DNA of 64,000 nt, from NCBI RefSeq assembly GCF_024347575.1, contig NZ_AP025503.1, forward strand, positions 434,001 through 498,000, in the 5' to 3' direction. Below are positions 28,687-38,214 of this stretch, piece after piece (positions within the stretch are counted from its first letter, which is position 1; the number at the start of each line of letters is the position of its first letter). A model generated the notes under the pieces. It was not told where the DNA came from and ran no database searches. It saw nothing but the letters and a program-made list of their open reading frames with translations. The translations under genes were made by a program, and so were the position numbers. Source of the DNA: Vibrio pelagius. Its GTDB lineage: Bacteria > Pseudomonadota > Gammaproteobacteria > Enterobacterales > Vibrionaceae.

Positions 28687-30339
28687 ATGTATAAGGAATA
28701 TTTTGGCTTCGTAGAGATGCCATTCTCGATTGTACCAAATTCTCGCTACTTGTTTTTAAGTCAGCGTCATCAGGAAGCAATGCAGAACCTGCAAGCTGGA
28801 CTCGGTGATGGTGGTGGCTTTGCCATGCTGACCGGAGAAGTAGGGACTGGCAAAACGACCGTTGCTAAGGCGATGCTGGCATCTTTAGATGACCAGACAC
28901 AAGCTGGCCTTATACTGAATCCGACATTCTCTAACATTGAGCTTCTCGAAGCGGTGTGTGATGAGTTCGAGATTGACTATCCAGAGCAAGCTTCACTTAA
29001 GCAGCTGAGTCAGGCTATTCATAGTTTCTTGTTGGACAGCCATGAGCAAGGTATTCAAACTCTACTGGTTATCGATGAAGCGCAACACCTTGCTGCGGAT
29101 GTTCTAGAACAGCTACGCCTTCTGACCAATCTAGAGACAGACAGTCGTAAACTACTGAAAGTGCTGCTGGTGGGGCAACCCGAGCTGCAGCAACATTTGC
29201 AAACCAATCAACTTCGACAGCTAGCCCAACGCATCACAGGGCGTTATCATCTGCTGCCTCTCAATGTCCAAGAGGCGGGTAAGTACATTGCGTTTAGACT
29301 GGAGACAGCCGGTGCACAGCAGATGTTGTTCTCTAATCGCGCAGTGAAATCCATCGCTCAATACACTCATGGTATACCGAGATTAATAAACCTTGTGTGT
29401 GACAAAGCGCTTCAGCTGAGTTTTCATCAAGGCGAGAAAATGCCTTCTCAAGCCACCGTTGAACAAGCGTGTCAGCAGATCATGTCGTTCCAAGCCGAGG
29501 TGTATCAAGCGCCTGTTAAACAGCAGTCGGTAGTTTGGCCGAAACTGGTGCAGTACAGCGCGTTGAGTGTGCTGGGTTTGGGGCTCGCTTGGGGAACGTT
29601 TACCTATCTGCCACAAAACATCGACAAGTGGTTTGCTAATCAACATGTGGCGTCTGACCTTGAACCTCAGGTAAAAACAGCGCTTCAGGCGCCCATCGAG
29701 AGGCAAGCTGAAGCAAAACCTCTGCTACTCCCTGAACATATTGCTCTGCAGCTTAAACTAGGTACAAGCCGAGCTTCTGCTATCCAAGACCTGTATCAGT
29801 TATGGGGGTATCAATCTTCACTTCGTGATGGTTTATGTTTGAATGAGCCACAGAGCGTGTTTGTTTGTGCTGAAGGGCAAGCGACACTGCGTGAACTGAT
29901 GGAACTCAACTCACCAGTGGTGCTGAAATTAACTTTTGAAGAGCACGCTTATCATGCGGTGCTGTATGGCCTTTCTGACAAGTCGGTTGAGTTATTGGTG
30001 AATCAATCTTTGGTTCAAATGCCGGTTACGACATTAGAGGCGCTGTGGCAGGGGGATTACGTTGCAATATGGAAACAACCTCTGAGAGAGACGCTGAGAG
30101 AGGGCGATTCCGGAGAAGCGGTCACTTTGCTTGACCTGTTACTGTCTGAAGCATTGGGAGAAAATGTAACGGGGCAAGATCAGTTTGATGACGAGCTAAA
30201 GCGCAAGGTCGAGGCGTTTCAGATTTGGCAAGGAATGTCAGTAGATGGCATTGCGGGCAAAAAAACGCTCTCACGCCTACAACGAATCGCTCAGTTAGAT
30301 TCACCTATCCTGATGAGTATTAATGAGGAGAGAGGGTAA
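28687..30339 (+). CDS. gspA: General secretion pathway ATPase GspA (ExeA-like)
   Basis: With GspB it helps insert the type II secretion secretin into the outer membrane by reshaping or spacing peptidoglycan. Order in the 550 residues: an AAA-type ATPase (1-265) with Walker [10 protein letters not shown] at 50-58 and Walker B LLVIDEAQ at 126-133; a single membrane helix near 287-307; a periplasmic part with a C39-peptidase-like region (about 350-460); and a C-terminal peptidoglycan-binding repeat (about 475-535, [18 protein letters not shown]). Its stop overlaps the gspB start (TAATG). No other secretion genes lie in the window. Confidence 0.92.
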   Translation: MYKEYFGFVEMPFSIVPNSRYLFLSQRHQEAMQNLQAGLGDGGGFAMLTGEVGTGKTTVAKAMLASLDDQTQAGLILNPTFSNIELLEAVCDEFEIDYPEQASLKQLSQAIHSFLLDSHEQGIQTLLVIDEAQHLAADVLEQLRLLTNLETDSRKLLKVLLVGQPELQQHLQTNQLRQLAQRITGRYHLLPLNVQEAGKYIAFRLETAGAQQMLFSNRAVKSIAQYTHGIPRLINLVCDKALQLSFHQGEKMPSQATVEQACQQIMSFQAEVYQAPVKQQSVVWPKLVQYSALSVLGLGLAWGTFTYLPQNIDKWFANQHVASDLEPQVKTALQAPIERQAEAKPLLLPEHIALQLKLGTSRASAIQDLYQLWGYQSSLRDGLCLNEPQSVFVCAEGQATLRELMELNSPVVLKLTFEEHAYHAVLYGLSDKSVELLVNQSLVQMPVTTLEALWQGDYVAIWKQPLRETLREGDSGEAVTLLDLLLSEALGENVTGQDQFDDELKRKVEAFQIWQGMSVDGIAGKKTLSRLQRIAQLDSPILMSINEERG

Positions 30340-31256
30340 TGTCTCGAACAATGAGCCGTTTACAAACATCGCAGATGCCAGGATTCCAGCAACATCTCGT
30401 TTCGACTCAAGCTCCAAAGTTGCGTTCGCATCGCGGTGCATCAATCGCGTTGAGCCTACTGTTGTTATTGGTGCCGTCATTACTCGTTGCGGGTGGTTTG
30501 CTTTATCAAGAGCGAACCTCTAAAGAGCAAGAGAGTGAGGTTGCACTAACTGAGCCAGTAAGTGTGGTAGAGCCTGCCACGTCAGAGTCGATTCCCACTC
30601 AAGCGGTCGCAGAGCTCGACACTGGCTTGATGGCGTCTGAGCTGTTTAGCATTCGTCCTGCACCTCAGGTGGGTGAACTGAAAGCTTTGCCGCGTCAAAT
30701 GAGCTTTGTATCGGTTAACACTGAAACAGTTAACAGTGATGAGCAAGAGACTCAAATATCGAATGAACAAGACAACTCTGCATTAGCTCAAATTGACTAT
30801 GAGAGTAAGCCGCAACAACCGCCTGCTGAATCGAGCAACCCACCACTGGCTCAGAACACCGGCAGTGCAAACAGTGACGCGAGCGAAAGTGACCTGTTAC
30901 AAGGGCTGGACCTTACCGAGCTGTCACCGGAGTTAGCCCTAAAAATTGAGTCCATTCTTGAGAACAGCGATTCATCGTCTGAGGTGGATATTGACCGATA
31001 CCGACCTCAACCGACAGTTCAGTTAGAGTCGCATACTCAGAGCTTGAGTGGGCGCTTACCGAGTCTGAACCTGCAAACGCATATGTACTCAAGCAGTGCA
31101 GAGAGGCGTTGGGTGAAAATCAATGATAAAGAGGTGGCACAAGGGGATTGGATAACCCCGGAAGTGCAGCTGATAGAAGTGAAGCCGCAATCTATTGTAG
31201 TGGAGTTTGAAGAGCAGGCTATCGAAATTCCTGCGCTTTATGAGTGGCAAGGTTGA
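30339..31256 (+). CDS. gspB: General secretion pathway protein GspB
   Basis: Partner of GspA. The 305-residue protein has a short cytoplasmic N-terminus, a membrane helix at about residues 35-54 (IALSLLLLLVPSLLVAGGLL), a long low-complexity periplasmic linker rich in Ser, Glu, Gln and Pro, and a C-terminal domain of about 70 residues (LNLQTHMYSSSAERRWVKIN) typical of the GspB/OutB/PulB family. It is translationally coupled to gspA through a one-base overlap and ends at a terminator. Confidence 0.9.
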   Translation: MSRTMSRLQTSQMPGFQQHLVSTQAPKLRSHRGASIALSLLLLLVPSLLVAGGLLYQERTSKEQESEVALTEPVSVVEPATSESIPTQAVAELDTGLMASELFSIRPAPQVGELKALPRQMSFVSVNTETVNSDEQETQISNEQDNSALAQIDYESKPQQPPAESSNPPLAQNTGSANSDASESDLLQGLDLTELSPELALKIESILENSDSSSEVDIDRYRPQPTVQLESHTQSLSGRLPSLNLQTHMYSSSAERRWVKINDKEVAQGDWITPEVQLIEVKPQSIVVEFEEQAIEIPALYEWQG

Positions 31257-31285
31257 TCGCTGAAACGATTGAACATTAGAAAAAC

Positions 31286-31314
31286 AAAAAGGAGCACATG
31301 AGTGCTCCTTTTTT
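31286..31314 (+). terminator. Intrinsic terminator of gspAB
   Basis: AAAAAGGAGCAC-atga-GTGCTCCTTTTTT, 30 bases past the gspB stop; the A-run makes it usable by the convergent ygiM-type gene as well. Confidence 0.88.
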
Positions 31315-31326
31315 GATTTGTTGCGA

Positions 31327-31938
31327 TTACGCCCAACCGTTTGGTGATTTTCTCTTACGCGGGATTAGGTGCGGAAGAATCAGACCAAATAACAGACCTA
31401 GGCCAGCGACACCGCCGCCGTACATGAAGTACTTTAATAGTAGGTCGTCTTTTTGCGTGTCTAGCTTAGCGCGTAGCTCGCGGTTTTCCGTTTGAACGCT
31501 TGTCAGCTGTTGGCTGATTTCGCTGTAGTTCTGCTCTAGCTCAGAAATTTGCGTGTTGCGAGATTCAAGAGAGCTGATTAAACCCGCTTTCTCGCTATCT
31601 GCGCTTTGACGCGCATTTGCCAATTTCGCTTTCACTTCAGCTAGCTCTTTCTCTAGCTTAGGCATACGCAGTGCCATGCTCTCTTGAGAAGTGACAAACT
31701 TACTCTCAACCCAGCCTTTACGGCCACGGTTGTCTTGAATTTGGGTGTAACCCGTTTGCTTATTTGCTTGTAGGAATGTGATTTTTTCACCAGCATCGAC
31801 ACTACCAATAATACGGTAGCTATTATTTGGGCCAGAGTGCATATAAGTAAATAGTTTATCAGCAATATAACGGTCTTGTGCAAACGCAGCTGGGGCTGCA
31901 AGCATTGCGAACAAAACGAAGCTAATCAGTTTTTTCAC
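31327..31938 (-). CDS. ygiM: SH3-domain membrane protein, YgiM/TIGR04211 family
   Basis: A 203-residue envelope protein of unknown role. A Sec signal peptide (about 1-20, MKKLISFVLFAMLAAPAAFA) is followed by a bacterial SH3 domain (about 22-90), a long heptad-like coiled coil (about 95-165), and one membrane helix (about 168-190, YGGGVAGLGLLFGLILPHL) with a basic tail RKRK. It should be anchored in the inner membrane with its SH3 domain in the periplasm, perhaps touching peptidoglycan. In E. coli the homologue ygiM is adjacent to cca; here gspAB lies between them. Confidence 0.88.
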   Translation of the reverse strand: MKKLISFVLFAMLAAPAAFAQDRYIADKLFTYMHSGPNNSYRIIGSVDAGEKITFLQANKQTGYTQIQDNRGRKGWVESKFVTSQESMALRMPKLEKELAEVKAKLANARQSADSEKAGLISSLESRNTQISELEQNYSEISQQLTSVQTENRELRAKLDTQKDDLLLKYFMYGGGVAGLGLLFGLILPHLIPRKRKSPNGWA

Positions 31939-32028
31939 AGTAAATCCCTTAACGATTTCAATTGGGGTGGGCGATAAGTCAGCCTCAGTTAGCAGATAGT
32001 ATTTAGTTTCTCGGTAGGGTGCAACAAA

Positions 32029-32050
32029 GAAGGGAGGCTGAGCCTCCCTT
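32029..32050 (-). terminator. Intrinsic terminator of the Pit/PhoU-like operon
   Basis: GGGAGGC-tga-GCCTCCC stem with a minus-strand tail TTCTTTGTT. Confidence 0.75.
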
Positions 32051-32142
32051 TCTGTGTATTTGAGTCAATAATGACATTAGATTTACATATCGTTACTGAA
32101 GCTCACAATTTTCTGACGTCCATTCAGCCCCCTAAAAAGGGA

Positions 32143-33405
32143 TTAGCCAATGAACATACCTTGAATTGCGTAGAAGAATACAACCGCAAGCAGTGCACCT
32201 GCTGGCAGTGTTACAATCCAAGAAGCAACGATGTTACGAACTACGCCAAGGTTTAGAGCCGCGATACCGCGAGCGAAACCAACACCCAATACTGCACCAA
32301 CAAGTGTTTGTGTTGTTGAGATTGGTAGACCAGTACCAGAAGCCAGAACTACGGTACACGCTGTTGCAAGTTGTGCTGCAAAGCCACGGCTTGGTGTGAG
32401 TTCTGTAATACCAGTACCAACTGTCGCCATTACTTTGTGGCCAAGAGTTGCTAGACCAACAACAATACCAAAGCCACCTAGAGGCAGAATCCACCATGCG
32501 ATGGTGCTCTTACCCGTGATTTCACCCATGTGTTCAACCGTTGATACAACAGCAGACAGTGGACCAATCGCGTTCGCTACGTCGTTTGAACCGTGAGCAA
32601 ATGCCATCGCACACGCTGTGATAACCATAAGAACAGAGAAGATACCTTCCACGCCAGCAAAGCTGTGGTCTTCTTCGCGGTTAGCGAATTTCTTCTGGAT
32701 GTATAGGTAGCCACCAACCATAACGATCGCAGAAACACCAGCAGCCCAAACCCAAGCTTCAGTGTTGCTTAGGTGAAGACCAACGTGTTTTAGACCTTTC
32801 TTGATTGTTACCAGCGCGATCACCATTGTTGTGATGAACATGTATACAGGTACAAAACGTTTAGCGTTAAACAGTGGGTTCTCAGTATCAAAGATCAGAC
32901 GCTGAGCACTTACGAAGATAACGTAAGCGAAGAAACCAGAGATAACAGGCGTAATGATCCAGCTACCAACAATACCTTGAACACTGCCCCAGTCCACCGC
33001 TTCTGTACCCACAGACACACAAGCGAAACCGATGATAGCACCGATGATTGAGTGTGTTGTTGATACAGGCCAGCCCATGTAAGAAGCAAGTAGTAGCCAT
33101 GTACCAGCAGCAAGCAGTGCTGACATCATGCCGAATACAAGTACGTCAGGTTGGTGTGCAAATAGAGATGTCTCGATAACACCTTTACGGATAGTATCGG
33201 TAACCTCACCGCCAGCAAGATAAGCACCAGCAAATTCAAAGATCATTGCGATAATGATCGCTTGTTTAACGGTTAGAGCTTTTGAGCCTACTGAAGTGCC
33301 CATTGCGTTCGCAACGTCATTCGCACCAATACCAATAGCCATCAAGAAACCGAAAGCTGCTGCAATAAGAATCAGGACAGTGCCGTAGTTAGCAAGGATA
33401 TCCAT
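32143..33405 (-). CDS. pitA: Inorganic phosphate transporter, Pit family
   Basis: Low-affinity uptake of metal-phosphate driven by the proton or sodium gradient. I start at the ATG at 33405 (MDILANYGTVLILIAAAFGF), with AGGT seven bases upstream; this gives 420 residues and removes 25 extra residues allowed by the frame. About ten membrane helices are visible. The two inverted-repeat PiT signatures are GANDVANAMGTSVGS near residue 26 and HGSNDVANAIGPLSAVVS near residue 280. The gene follows a PhoU-like gene on the same strand, the common bacterial pairing. The 420-residue form differs from the ~500-residue E. coli PitA, so the symbol denotes the family. Confidence 0.92.
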   Translation of the reverse strand: MDILANYGTVLILIAAAFGFLMAIGIGANDVANAMGTSVGSKALTVKQAIIIAMIFEFAGAYLAGGEVTDTIRKGVIETSLFAHQPDVLVFGMMSALLAAGTWLLLASYMGWPVSTTHSIIGAIIGFACVSVGTEAVDWGSVQGIVGSWIITPVISGFFAYVIFVSAQRLIFDTENPLFNAKRFVPVYMFITTMVIALVTIKKGLKHVGLHLSNTEAWVWAAGVSAIVMVGGYLYIQKKFANREEDHSFAGVEGIFSVLMVITACAMAFAHGSNDVANAIGPLSAVVSTVEHMGEITGKSTIAWWILPLGGFGIVVGLATLGHKVMATVGTGITELTPSRGFAAQLATACTVVLASGTGLPISTTQTLVGAVLGVGFARGIAALNLGVVRNIVASWIVTLPAGALLAVVFFYAIQGMFIG

Positions 33406-33534
33406 CGTAATACCTAGTTGTTTGATAACAAGCGGAGCAAATTTAGACGCAAAAAACCGCTCAGCGAGAGAAATACTCAACGCATAAGTGGTTTTGGTTA
33501 AAAAGTGCTCTTCGTTATATAGTTAACGTTTGAT

Positions 33535-34215
33535 TTAAGATCGAGAAAGCATTACTTCAAGACGAGCGCCAACACGCTGCGCTTGGTCTGCAATACCACC
33601 GACCCATTCAAGAATCTTGTATAAGAACATGATGTCGACAGGGTTTAGATCTGCTTCAATTGCCATGAGTTGTTGGCGTAGCTCGATCTGCATCGCGTCT
33701 GTATCATCTTCGATTACATCTAATTGATGAATCATCTCAGCAACGAGCGTTACTTCACGGCCTTTAAAGCCAGTCTCAAGTAATTCATCTAGTTCATTGA
33801 TTACGTTTTGTGCTTGGTTCGCTGCATCTAGGCAACGTTTAACGTAAGCGATGAAATTCTCTTGTAGAGGAGCAGGAACGACAAGCTGACGACCGTAAAC
33901 GCGGCCAGCGATGTCTTTCGCTAGGTTTGCAAGTTTGTCTTGCTGAGTTAATAGCTCCAACATATCGGTGCGATCAACTGGCATAAACAAACCGCGAGGA
34001 AGTTTAAGGCGGATTTCACGTTTTAGTACATCTGCTTCTTTTTCAAGATGAGAAATCTGCGCACGAATTTCAGCTGCCTTTTCCCAGTCACCTTTTGAAG
34101 AGACTTCAAAGAAGTTAACTAGGTGAGAACAACATTCGTTCACACACACAACGTGACGTTGCAAAGGTTTAATTGGGGACTTTGCAAATAACCCCATAAT
34201 TGTATTTACTGGCAT
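33535..34215 (-). CDS. PhoU-like protein, DUF47/TIGR00153 family
   Basis: A 226-residue all-helical cytoplasmic protein of the family that is encoded beside Pit transporters and is thought to regulate them. It starts MPVNTIMGLFAKSPIKPLQRHV, with long amphipathic helices throughout and the conserved DEIEDDTD-like acidic segment (VIEDDTDAMQIELRQQL, near residue 170) expected to hold metal. It is 130 bases upstream of the Pit gene and should be cotranscribed. No phoR or phoB gene is near. Confidence 0.9.
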   Translation of the reverse strand: MPVNTIMGLFAKSPIKPLQRHVVCVNECCSHLVNFFEVSSKGDWEKAAEIRAQISHLEKEADVLKREIRLKLPRGLFMPVDRTDMLELLTQQDKLANLAKDIAGRVYGRQLVVPAPLQENFIAYVKRCLDAANQAQNVINELDELLETGFKGREVTLVAEMIHQLDVIEDDTDAMQIELRQQLMAIEADLNPVDIMFLYKILEWVGGIADQAQRVGARLEVMLSRS

Positions 34216-34423
34216 GGTTGTCCAACCTAATAAATAATAACCTTAAAAAAAACATACACCATATTCGTGGTGAAATGTTAAGCGATGGCTATAAAGTCGC
34301 GCATGTTAACCTAATCAATCTCTCATTAAAACTGTTTTAGATCATCATATGGGCGATATTTCTGACTTGCCGAGTTTTAAAATTGGCAATATCCTGTCCC
34401 TATCTTCCCAGAAAGGTATAACT

Positions 34424-35941
34424 ATGGAAACCGAGATAGAACTGAAGTTTTTTGTTTCTCCTGAATTTTCAGAGACCTTACGCAATAAAATTGCTGAAAC
34501 GAAGGTACTTCAGCACAGTTGTCGAGAGCTAGGTAACATCTACTTTGATACGCCGGACAACTGGCTACGTAAGCATGATACTGGCTTGCGCATTCGACGC
34601 TTTGATGACGTATTTGTACAAACCGTAAAAACAGCGGGTCGTGTGGTGGCTGGTTTGCACCAGAGACCAGAGTACAATGCGGAGCACGATAGCAATCAAC
34701 CGAATCTATCTCTTCACCCTGGTGATATCTGGCCAGACGGTAAGGACGTCGAGACACTGCAAGCTGAACTGATTCCTCTTTTTTCGACTAACTTCACTCG
34801 CGAGCAGTGGTTGGTGGGGATGCCTGATGGTAGTCAGATTGAGGTGGCGTTTGATCAGGGCTTTGTTGAGTCTGGTGACCAACAAGAGCCTATCTGTGAG
34901 GTTGAGTTAGAGCTCAAATCTGGACAGGCCGATTCGTTATTCACACTGTCTCGCCAGTTCTGTGAACAGGGCGGCATGCGTCTAGGCAACTTGAGTAAAG
35001 CAGCGAAAGGTTATCGTTTAGCACAAGGTTACCAAGGCGATGAAGTGAAACCTCTGACCTTGGTGAAGACCGACAAGAATGACACGGTTGAATCCTGTTT
35101 TATCCAATCTTTAGAGCACGCTCTGTCTCATTGGCACTACCATGAGCAGATCTTTACTGAGCGCCAGTCGATAGAAGCACTGCATGAAATCAGCCATTCT
35201 TTGAGCTTTATCCGTCAAACATTTACCATTTACGGCGGCATTGTCCCTCGTCGTGCGAGTGCGATTCTTCGCCAAGAACTTAAGTGGCTAGAACAAGAGC
35301 TAGAATGGCTTAAGAGCTACGACCATTTAGAAGACTTGCTAGAAGACAAAGGCCACGTTTTACGTAAGTTAGATGCTCGCAAGTTCTTGGTTGCTGAACT
35401 TAAAGAGATGCAAGAGCAACTTCCAGACCGTGAAGAGCTACTGACTCTGCTGAGCTCTGCGCGCTATACCGGTTTGTTGCTTGATTTGAGCCGTTGGATC
35501 CTATCGCGTGGCTGGCAGCCGTTCCTCGATGAGAAAGCGCGAGAGCAAATGGCACGTGGAATTGAGTGGTTTTCGGTCAAGCAATTAGATCGTACTTGGG
35601 CAGAGCTTATGGAAGTTTTCCCGCCAGAACGTGTGATGACCAGCCAGGCTTACATCGATCAGCAGTATCGCTTAATGCGTAACCTCTATACAGGTGTTGG
35701 ATTTGCCAGTCTGTATGATGCTGATGAGCGTAACAGCTTCCGTCTACCTTGGGCGGATATGATCCAAGGTATCGATGATCTGTTGATGCTAAGAACATTA
35801 GCCCCGTTAACAGACAAGTTAGAAGGGGATGAAAAAGTTCAGTTAGAGCGTTGGTTGGCTCGCCAAGAGGTGTCTATTCTGCATGCGATGGAGCAAACGC
35901 GCCAAATTAGTGTTGAAGTTGAGCCGTATTGGCAAGGTTAA
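34424..35941 (+). CDS. ygiF: Inorganic triphosphatase with CYTH and CHAD domains
   Basis: Hydrolyses tripolyphosphate with Mg. The ATG at 34424 (METEIELKFFVSPEF) is preferred: AAAGG lies upstream, and the EIELK (ExExK) motif that defines the CYTH tunnel must be at the very N-terminus; the frame itself is open from 34349. The CYTH domain covers about 1-200; a helical CHAD domain rich in His and basic residues (about 215-500), which binds polyphosphate in related proteins, follows. In E. coli ygiF is immediately followed by glnE; here a channel and a chemoreceptor gene intervene. Confidence 0.93.
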   Translation: METEIELKFFVSPEFSETLRNKIAETKVLQHSCRELGNIYFDTPDNWLRKHDTGLRIRRFDDVFVQTVKTAGRVVAGLHQRPEYNAEHDSNQPNLSLHPGDIWPDGKDVETLQAELIPLFSTNFTREQWLVGMPDGSQIEVAFDQGFVESGDQQEPICEVELELKSGQADSLFTLSRQFCEQGGMRLGNLSKAAKGYRLAQGYQGDEVKPLTLVKTDKNDTVESCFIQSLEHALSHWHYHEQIFTERQSIEALHEISHSLSFIRQTFTIYGGIVPRRASAILRQELKWLEQELEWLKSYDHLEDLLEDKGHVLRKLDARKFLVAELKEMQEQLPDREELLTLLSSARYTGLLLDLSRWILSRGWQPFLDEKAREQMARGIEWFSVKQLDRTWAELMEVFPPERVMTSQAYIDQQYRLMRNLYTGVGFASLYDADERNSFRLPWADMIQGIDDLLMLRTLAPLTDKLEGDEKVQLERWLARQEVSILHAMEQTRQISVEVEPYWQG

Positions 35942-35963
35942 CAATCACCAGATAGAACATGAA

Positions 35964-35989
35964 AATAGGGCATTACGCCCTATTTTTTT
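35964..35989. terminator. Intrinsic terminator between convergent ygiF and channel genes
   Basis: AATAGGGC-atta-cGCCCTATTTTTTT. The stem contains the stop codon of the minus-strand channel gene. Confidence 0.85.
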
Positions 35990-36729
35990 ATCTGCTGTTC
36001 TAGCTTATCTAATCGTTCAAGGATCTGTTGCTGTTGTTCCAGAATAAGGTCGAGCTTTTTGTCTTTGTTCTCTAGCTTCTTATTCTGTAAATCGGTCGGT
36101 TCGGTAATCAGAGATGTCACTAAGCCCGAGATCATACCGAATACACCCACGCCACAAATGATCACTAAAGAGGCCACCAGTTTTCCTGAGCTTGTCACAG
36201 GATAGTGATCGCCATATCCGACGGTGCTAATCGTGACAAATGCCCACCACAGCGCATCGTATCCAGTGGTAATGTTGGCTCCTGGTTGTTTATGTTCGAG
36301 TAACAAAATCGTGCCAGCACCGATAGTGAGCAGCAGCACTAGCAATAAAATGATGGATGCGAGCGTGGTTTCTCGACGATTACGAAACAGCTCTCTAAAA
36401 ATTCGTTTGCTAGAGCGTAAAACCAAAACAACCCGTAATATCTGAAAGATACGTGCGAAACGCAAAGGTTCGACCATCGGAATACTGGCAAGAAAATCAA
36501 TCCAATGAATCTTTAAGTATGAAATTTTGTTTTCCGCTCGAACCAGATCAACAGTGAGCTGCAGAAGAAAAACACTACAGATTACAAAGTCTAGGCCGAT
36601 AAGAACTTGTTTAGATTCATCATCGATAGGCGCAAACAATAAGCTAGAGATCACAAATAACGCTAAGAAAGAGAGAATCAGTGATAATAAGCTCATTGGC
36701 TTGGGTGTGTCTTTGGTACTATCTAACAT
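35980..36729 (-). CDS. Voltage-sensor-type potassium channel subunit
   Basis: A 249-residue inner-membrane protein predicted to form a tetrameric potassium channel. Helices S1-S4 span about 13-110; the S4-like segment has basic residues at R90, R93, R99 and R105 ([19 protein letters not shown]), the spacing of a voltage sensor. The pore domain has S5 at about 122-144, the selectivity filter TVGYGD at 169-174 and S6 at about 183-205. The C-terminus (about 212-249) is a Lys/Glu/Gln-rich coiled coil rather than an RCK domain, so no nucleotide or Ca gating is expected. Physiological role is unknown. It is divergent from a chemoreceptor gene. Confidence 0.9.
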   Translation of the reverse strand: MLDSTKDTPKPMSLLSLILSFLALFVISSLLFAPIDDESKQVLIGLDFVICSVFLLQLTVDLVRAENKISYLKIHWIDFLASIPMVEPLRFARIFQILRVVLVLRSSKRIFRELFRNRRETTLASIILLLVLLLTIGAGTILLLEHKQPGANITTGYDALWWAFVTISTVGYGDHYPVTSSGKLVASLVIICGVGVFGMISGLVTSLITEPTDLQNKKLENKDKKLDLILEQQQQILERLDKLEQQIKK

Positions 36730-36827
36730 TCATACGAAGCTCGAAATAAATCGCAATCTTTAGCAAATCTTTGCTATTGCGCGGATATGGAAGCATTCAA
36801 TATATAAGACTTAATGGAGAACTGACA

Positions 36828-38084
36828 ATGACTAAACTGTCATTCAAGCCGTGGGAAAGGGTAATCTCTGACATTCGTCTCGTTCCAAAAATGATCATGC
36901 TGATGGTATTCAGTACCATTTTGATCATTGCCAAACAGCTGTGGGATGCCAGCACATTCCATGACTCATTGCTTGCGGCAACGAACAACGCACAAGTCGC
37001 ACAAGAGCACTACGAGACATATCTAGTGCAGGTGGCTTGGCAAACCGGCTTGATGATTGTGGTGTTTGTGGTTCTTCTTATGGCTGCAGCTCGTGTGATG
37101 CTGCGCCAAACTCAGTATCTGAGTGAAGCTATAAAAACTATGGCGGACAAAAACTTGTCAGTACCCATCCATATGGATTGTAAAGATGAGTATGGTGATG
37201 TCGCTCGTGAGCTTGAGAAAACTCGCGTTCAGCTGAATGACATGATTAAAACGCAAGTGGCTTCATCCGATGAACTGTTCGCTCTGACCGAAGTGATGAC
37301 GATCAGTATGTCTGAAACTAAGGAATCAGCGCAGGAAGAGTTCAATGAAATTGATCAGCTAGCGACTGCAATGAGTGAAATGACCTCGACCGTTCAAACT
37401 GTCGCTGAGCATGCACAGAATGCGTCTTCTCTTACCGAGCAAGCATCGGGCCAAGCCCTTACAGGTCAAAAGTTTGTACAAGGCTCTGTGTCTAAAATGA
37501 GTGAACTCTCAACCGATATCGCTGCATCAGCGGCTGCGGTAAATCAAGTGGAAGAGCGTGTGGACTCAATTGGTAGCGTAGTGGGTACTATCCAAGGCAT
37601 TTCTGAGCAGACTAACCTTCTTGCATTGAACGCGGCAATTGAAGCGGCACGTGCAGGTGAAGCAGGGCGTGGCTTTGCGGTGGTGGCTGATGAAGTACGT
37701 AACCTAGCCCAGCGCACCCAACAGGCGACAGTCGAAATTCAAGACATGATCACTCACCTACAAACCAGTGCTAACTCAGCGGTTGAGTTGATGGAGAAGA
37801 GTGTTGTTGAAGCAGCGGAAGGGGTTGATTTGGTTACCAACGCGGGCTCAGAGCTCGATGGTATCGTGAACCAAGTAAACCAAATCAATGACATGAACTT
37901 CCAAATTGCGACAGCAGCTGGTCAACAAAGTAGTGTCGCGGAAGAGATGAATGTGAATCTAACCAATGTTCGAGAGTTGGTTGAAGCTTCAGTCACAGTC
38001 GTTGGTGAGCTTCTTGAAACCTCACAAATCATGCAAACCAATGCTGAAGAGCTTGATGGTAAGATCAAGCAATTCAAGGTCTAA
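36828..38084 (+). CDS. Methyl-accepting chemotaxis protein with minimal periplasmic loop
   Basis: A 418-residue receptor that controls the CheA kinase. I start at the ATG at 36828 ([20 protein letters not shown]) with GGAG upstream. TM1 (about 21-36) and TM2 (about 72-92) bracket only about 35 periplasmic residues, too few for a Cache or four-helix sensor. A HAMP domain (about 93-145) leads to the signalling coiled coil, whose hairpin tip shows the invariant [20 protein letters not shown], followed by [15 protein letters not shown]. There is no CheR-tether pentapeptide at the C-terminus. The stimulus may be sensed through the membrane or HAMP. A terminator follows. Confidence 0.92.
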   Translation: MTKLSFKPWERVISDIRLVPKMIMLMVFSTILIIAKQLWDASTFHDSLLAATNNAQVAQEHYETYLVQVAWQTGLMIVVFVVLLMAAARVMLRQTQYLSEAIKTMADKNLSVPIHMDCKDEYGDVARELEKTRVQLNDMIKTQVASSDELFALTEVMTISMSETKESAQEEFNEIDQLATAMSEMTSTVQTVAEHAQNASSLTEQASGQALTGQKFVQGSVSKMSELSTDIAASAAAVNQVEERVDSIGSVVGTIQGISEQTNLLALNAAIEAARAGEAGRGFAVVADEVRNLAQRTQQATVEIQDMITHLQTSANSAVELMEKSVVEAAEGVDLVTNAGSELDGIVNQVNQINDMNFQIATAAGQQSSVAEEMNVNLTNVRELVEASVTVVGELLETSQIMQTNAEELDGKIKQFKV

Positions 38085-38123
38085 ATTGATTTTGCAAGCT
38101 TAGGTCTTATTTCTAATCCGATA

Positions 38124-38156
38124 AAACGCCCACATTCCTGATGTGGGCGTTTTTTA
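38124..38156 (+). terminator. Intrinsic terminator after the chemoreceptor gene
   Basis: AAACGCCCACAT-tcctg-ATGTGGGCGTTTTTT. Confidence 0.9.
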
Positions 38157-38214
38157 TTGGCAATAGTTTGATATAAATAGAGACAGTATGCGCTTAGTCA
38201 AACAAGGAAGAAAA

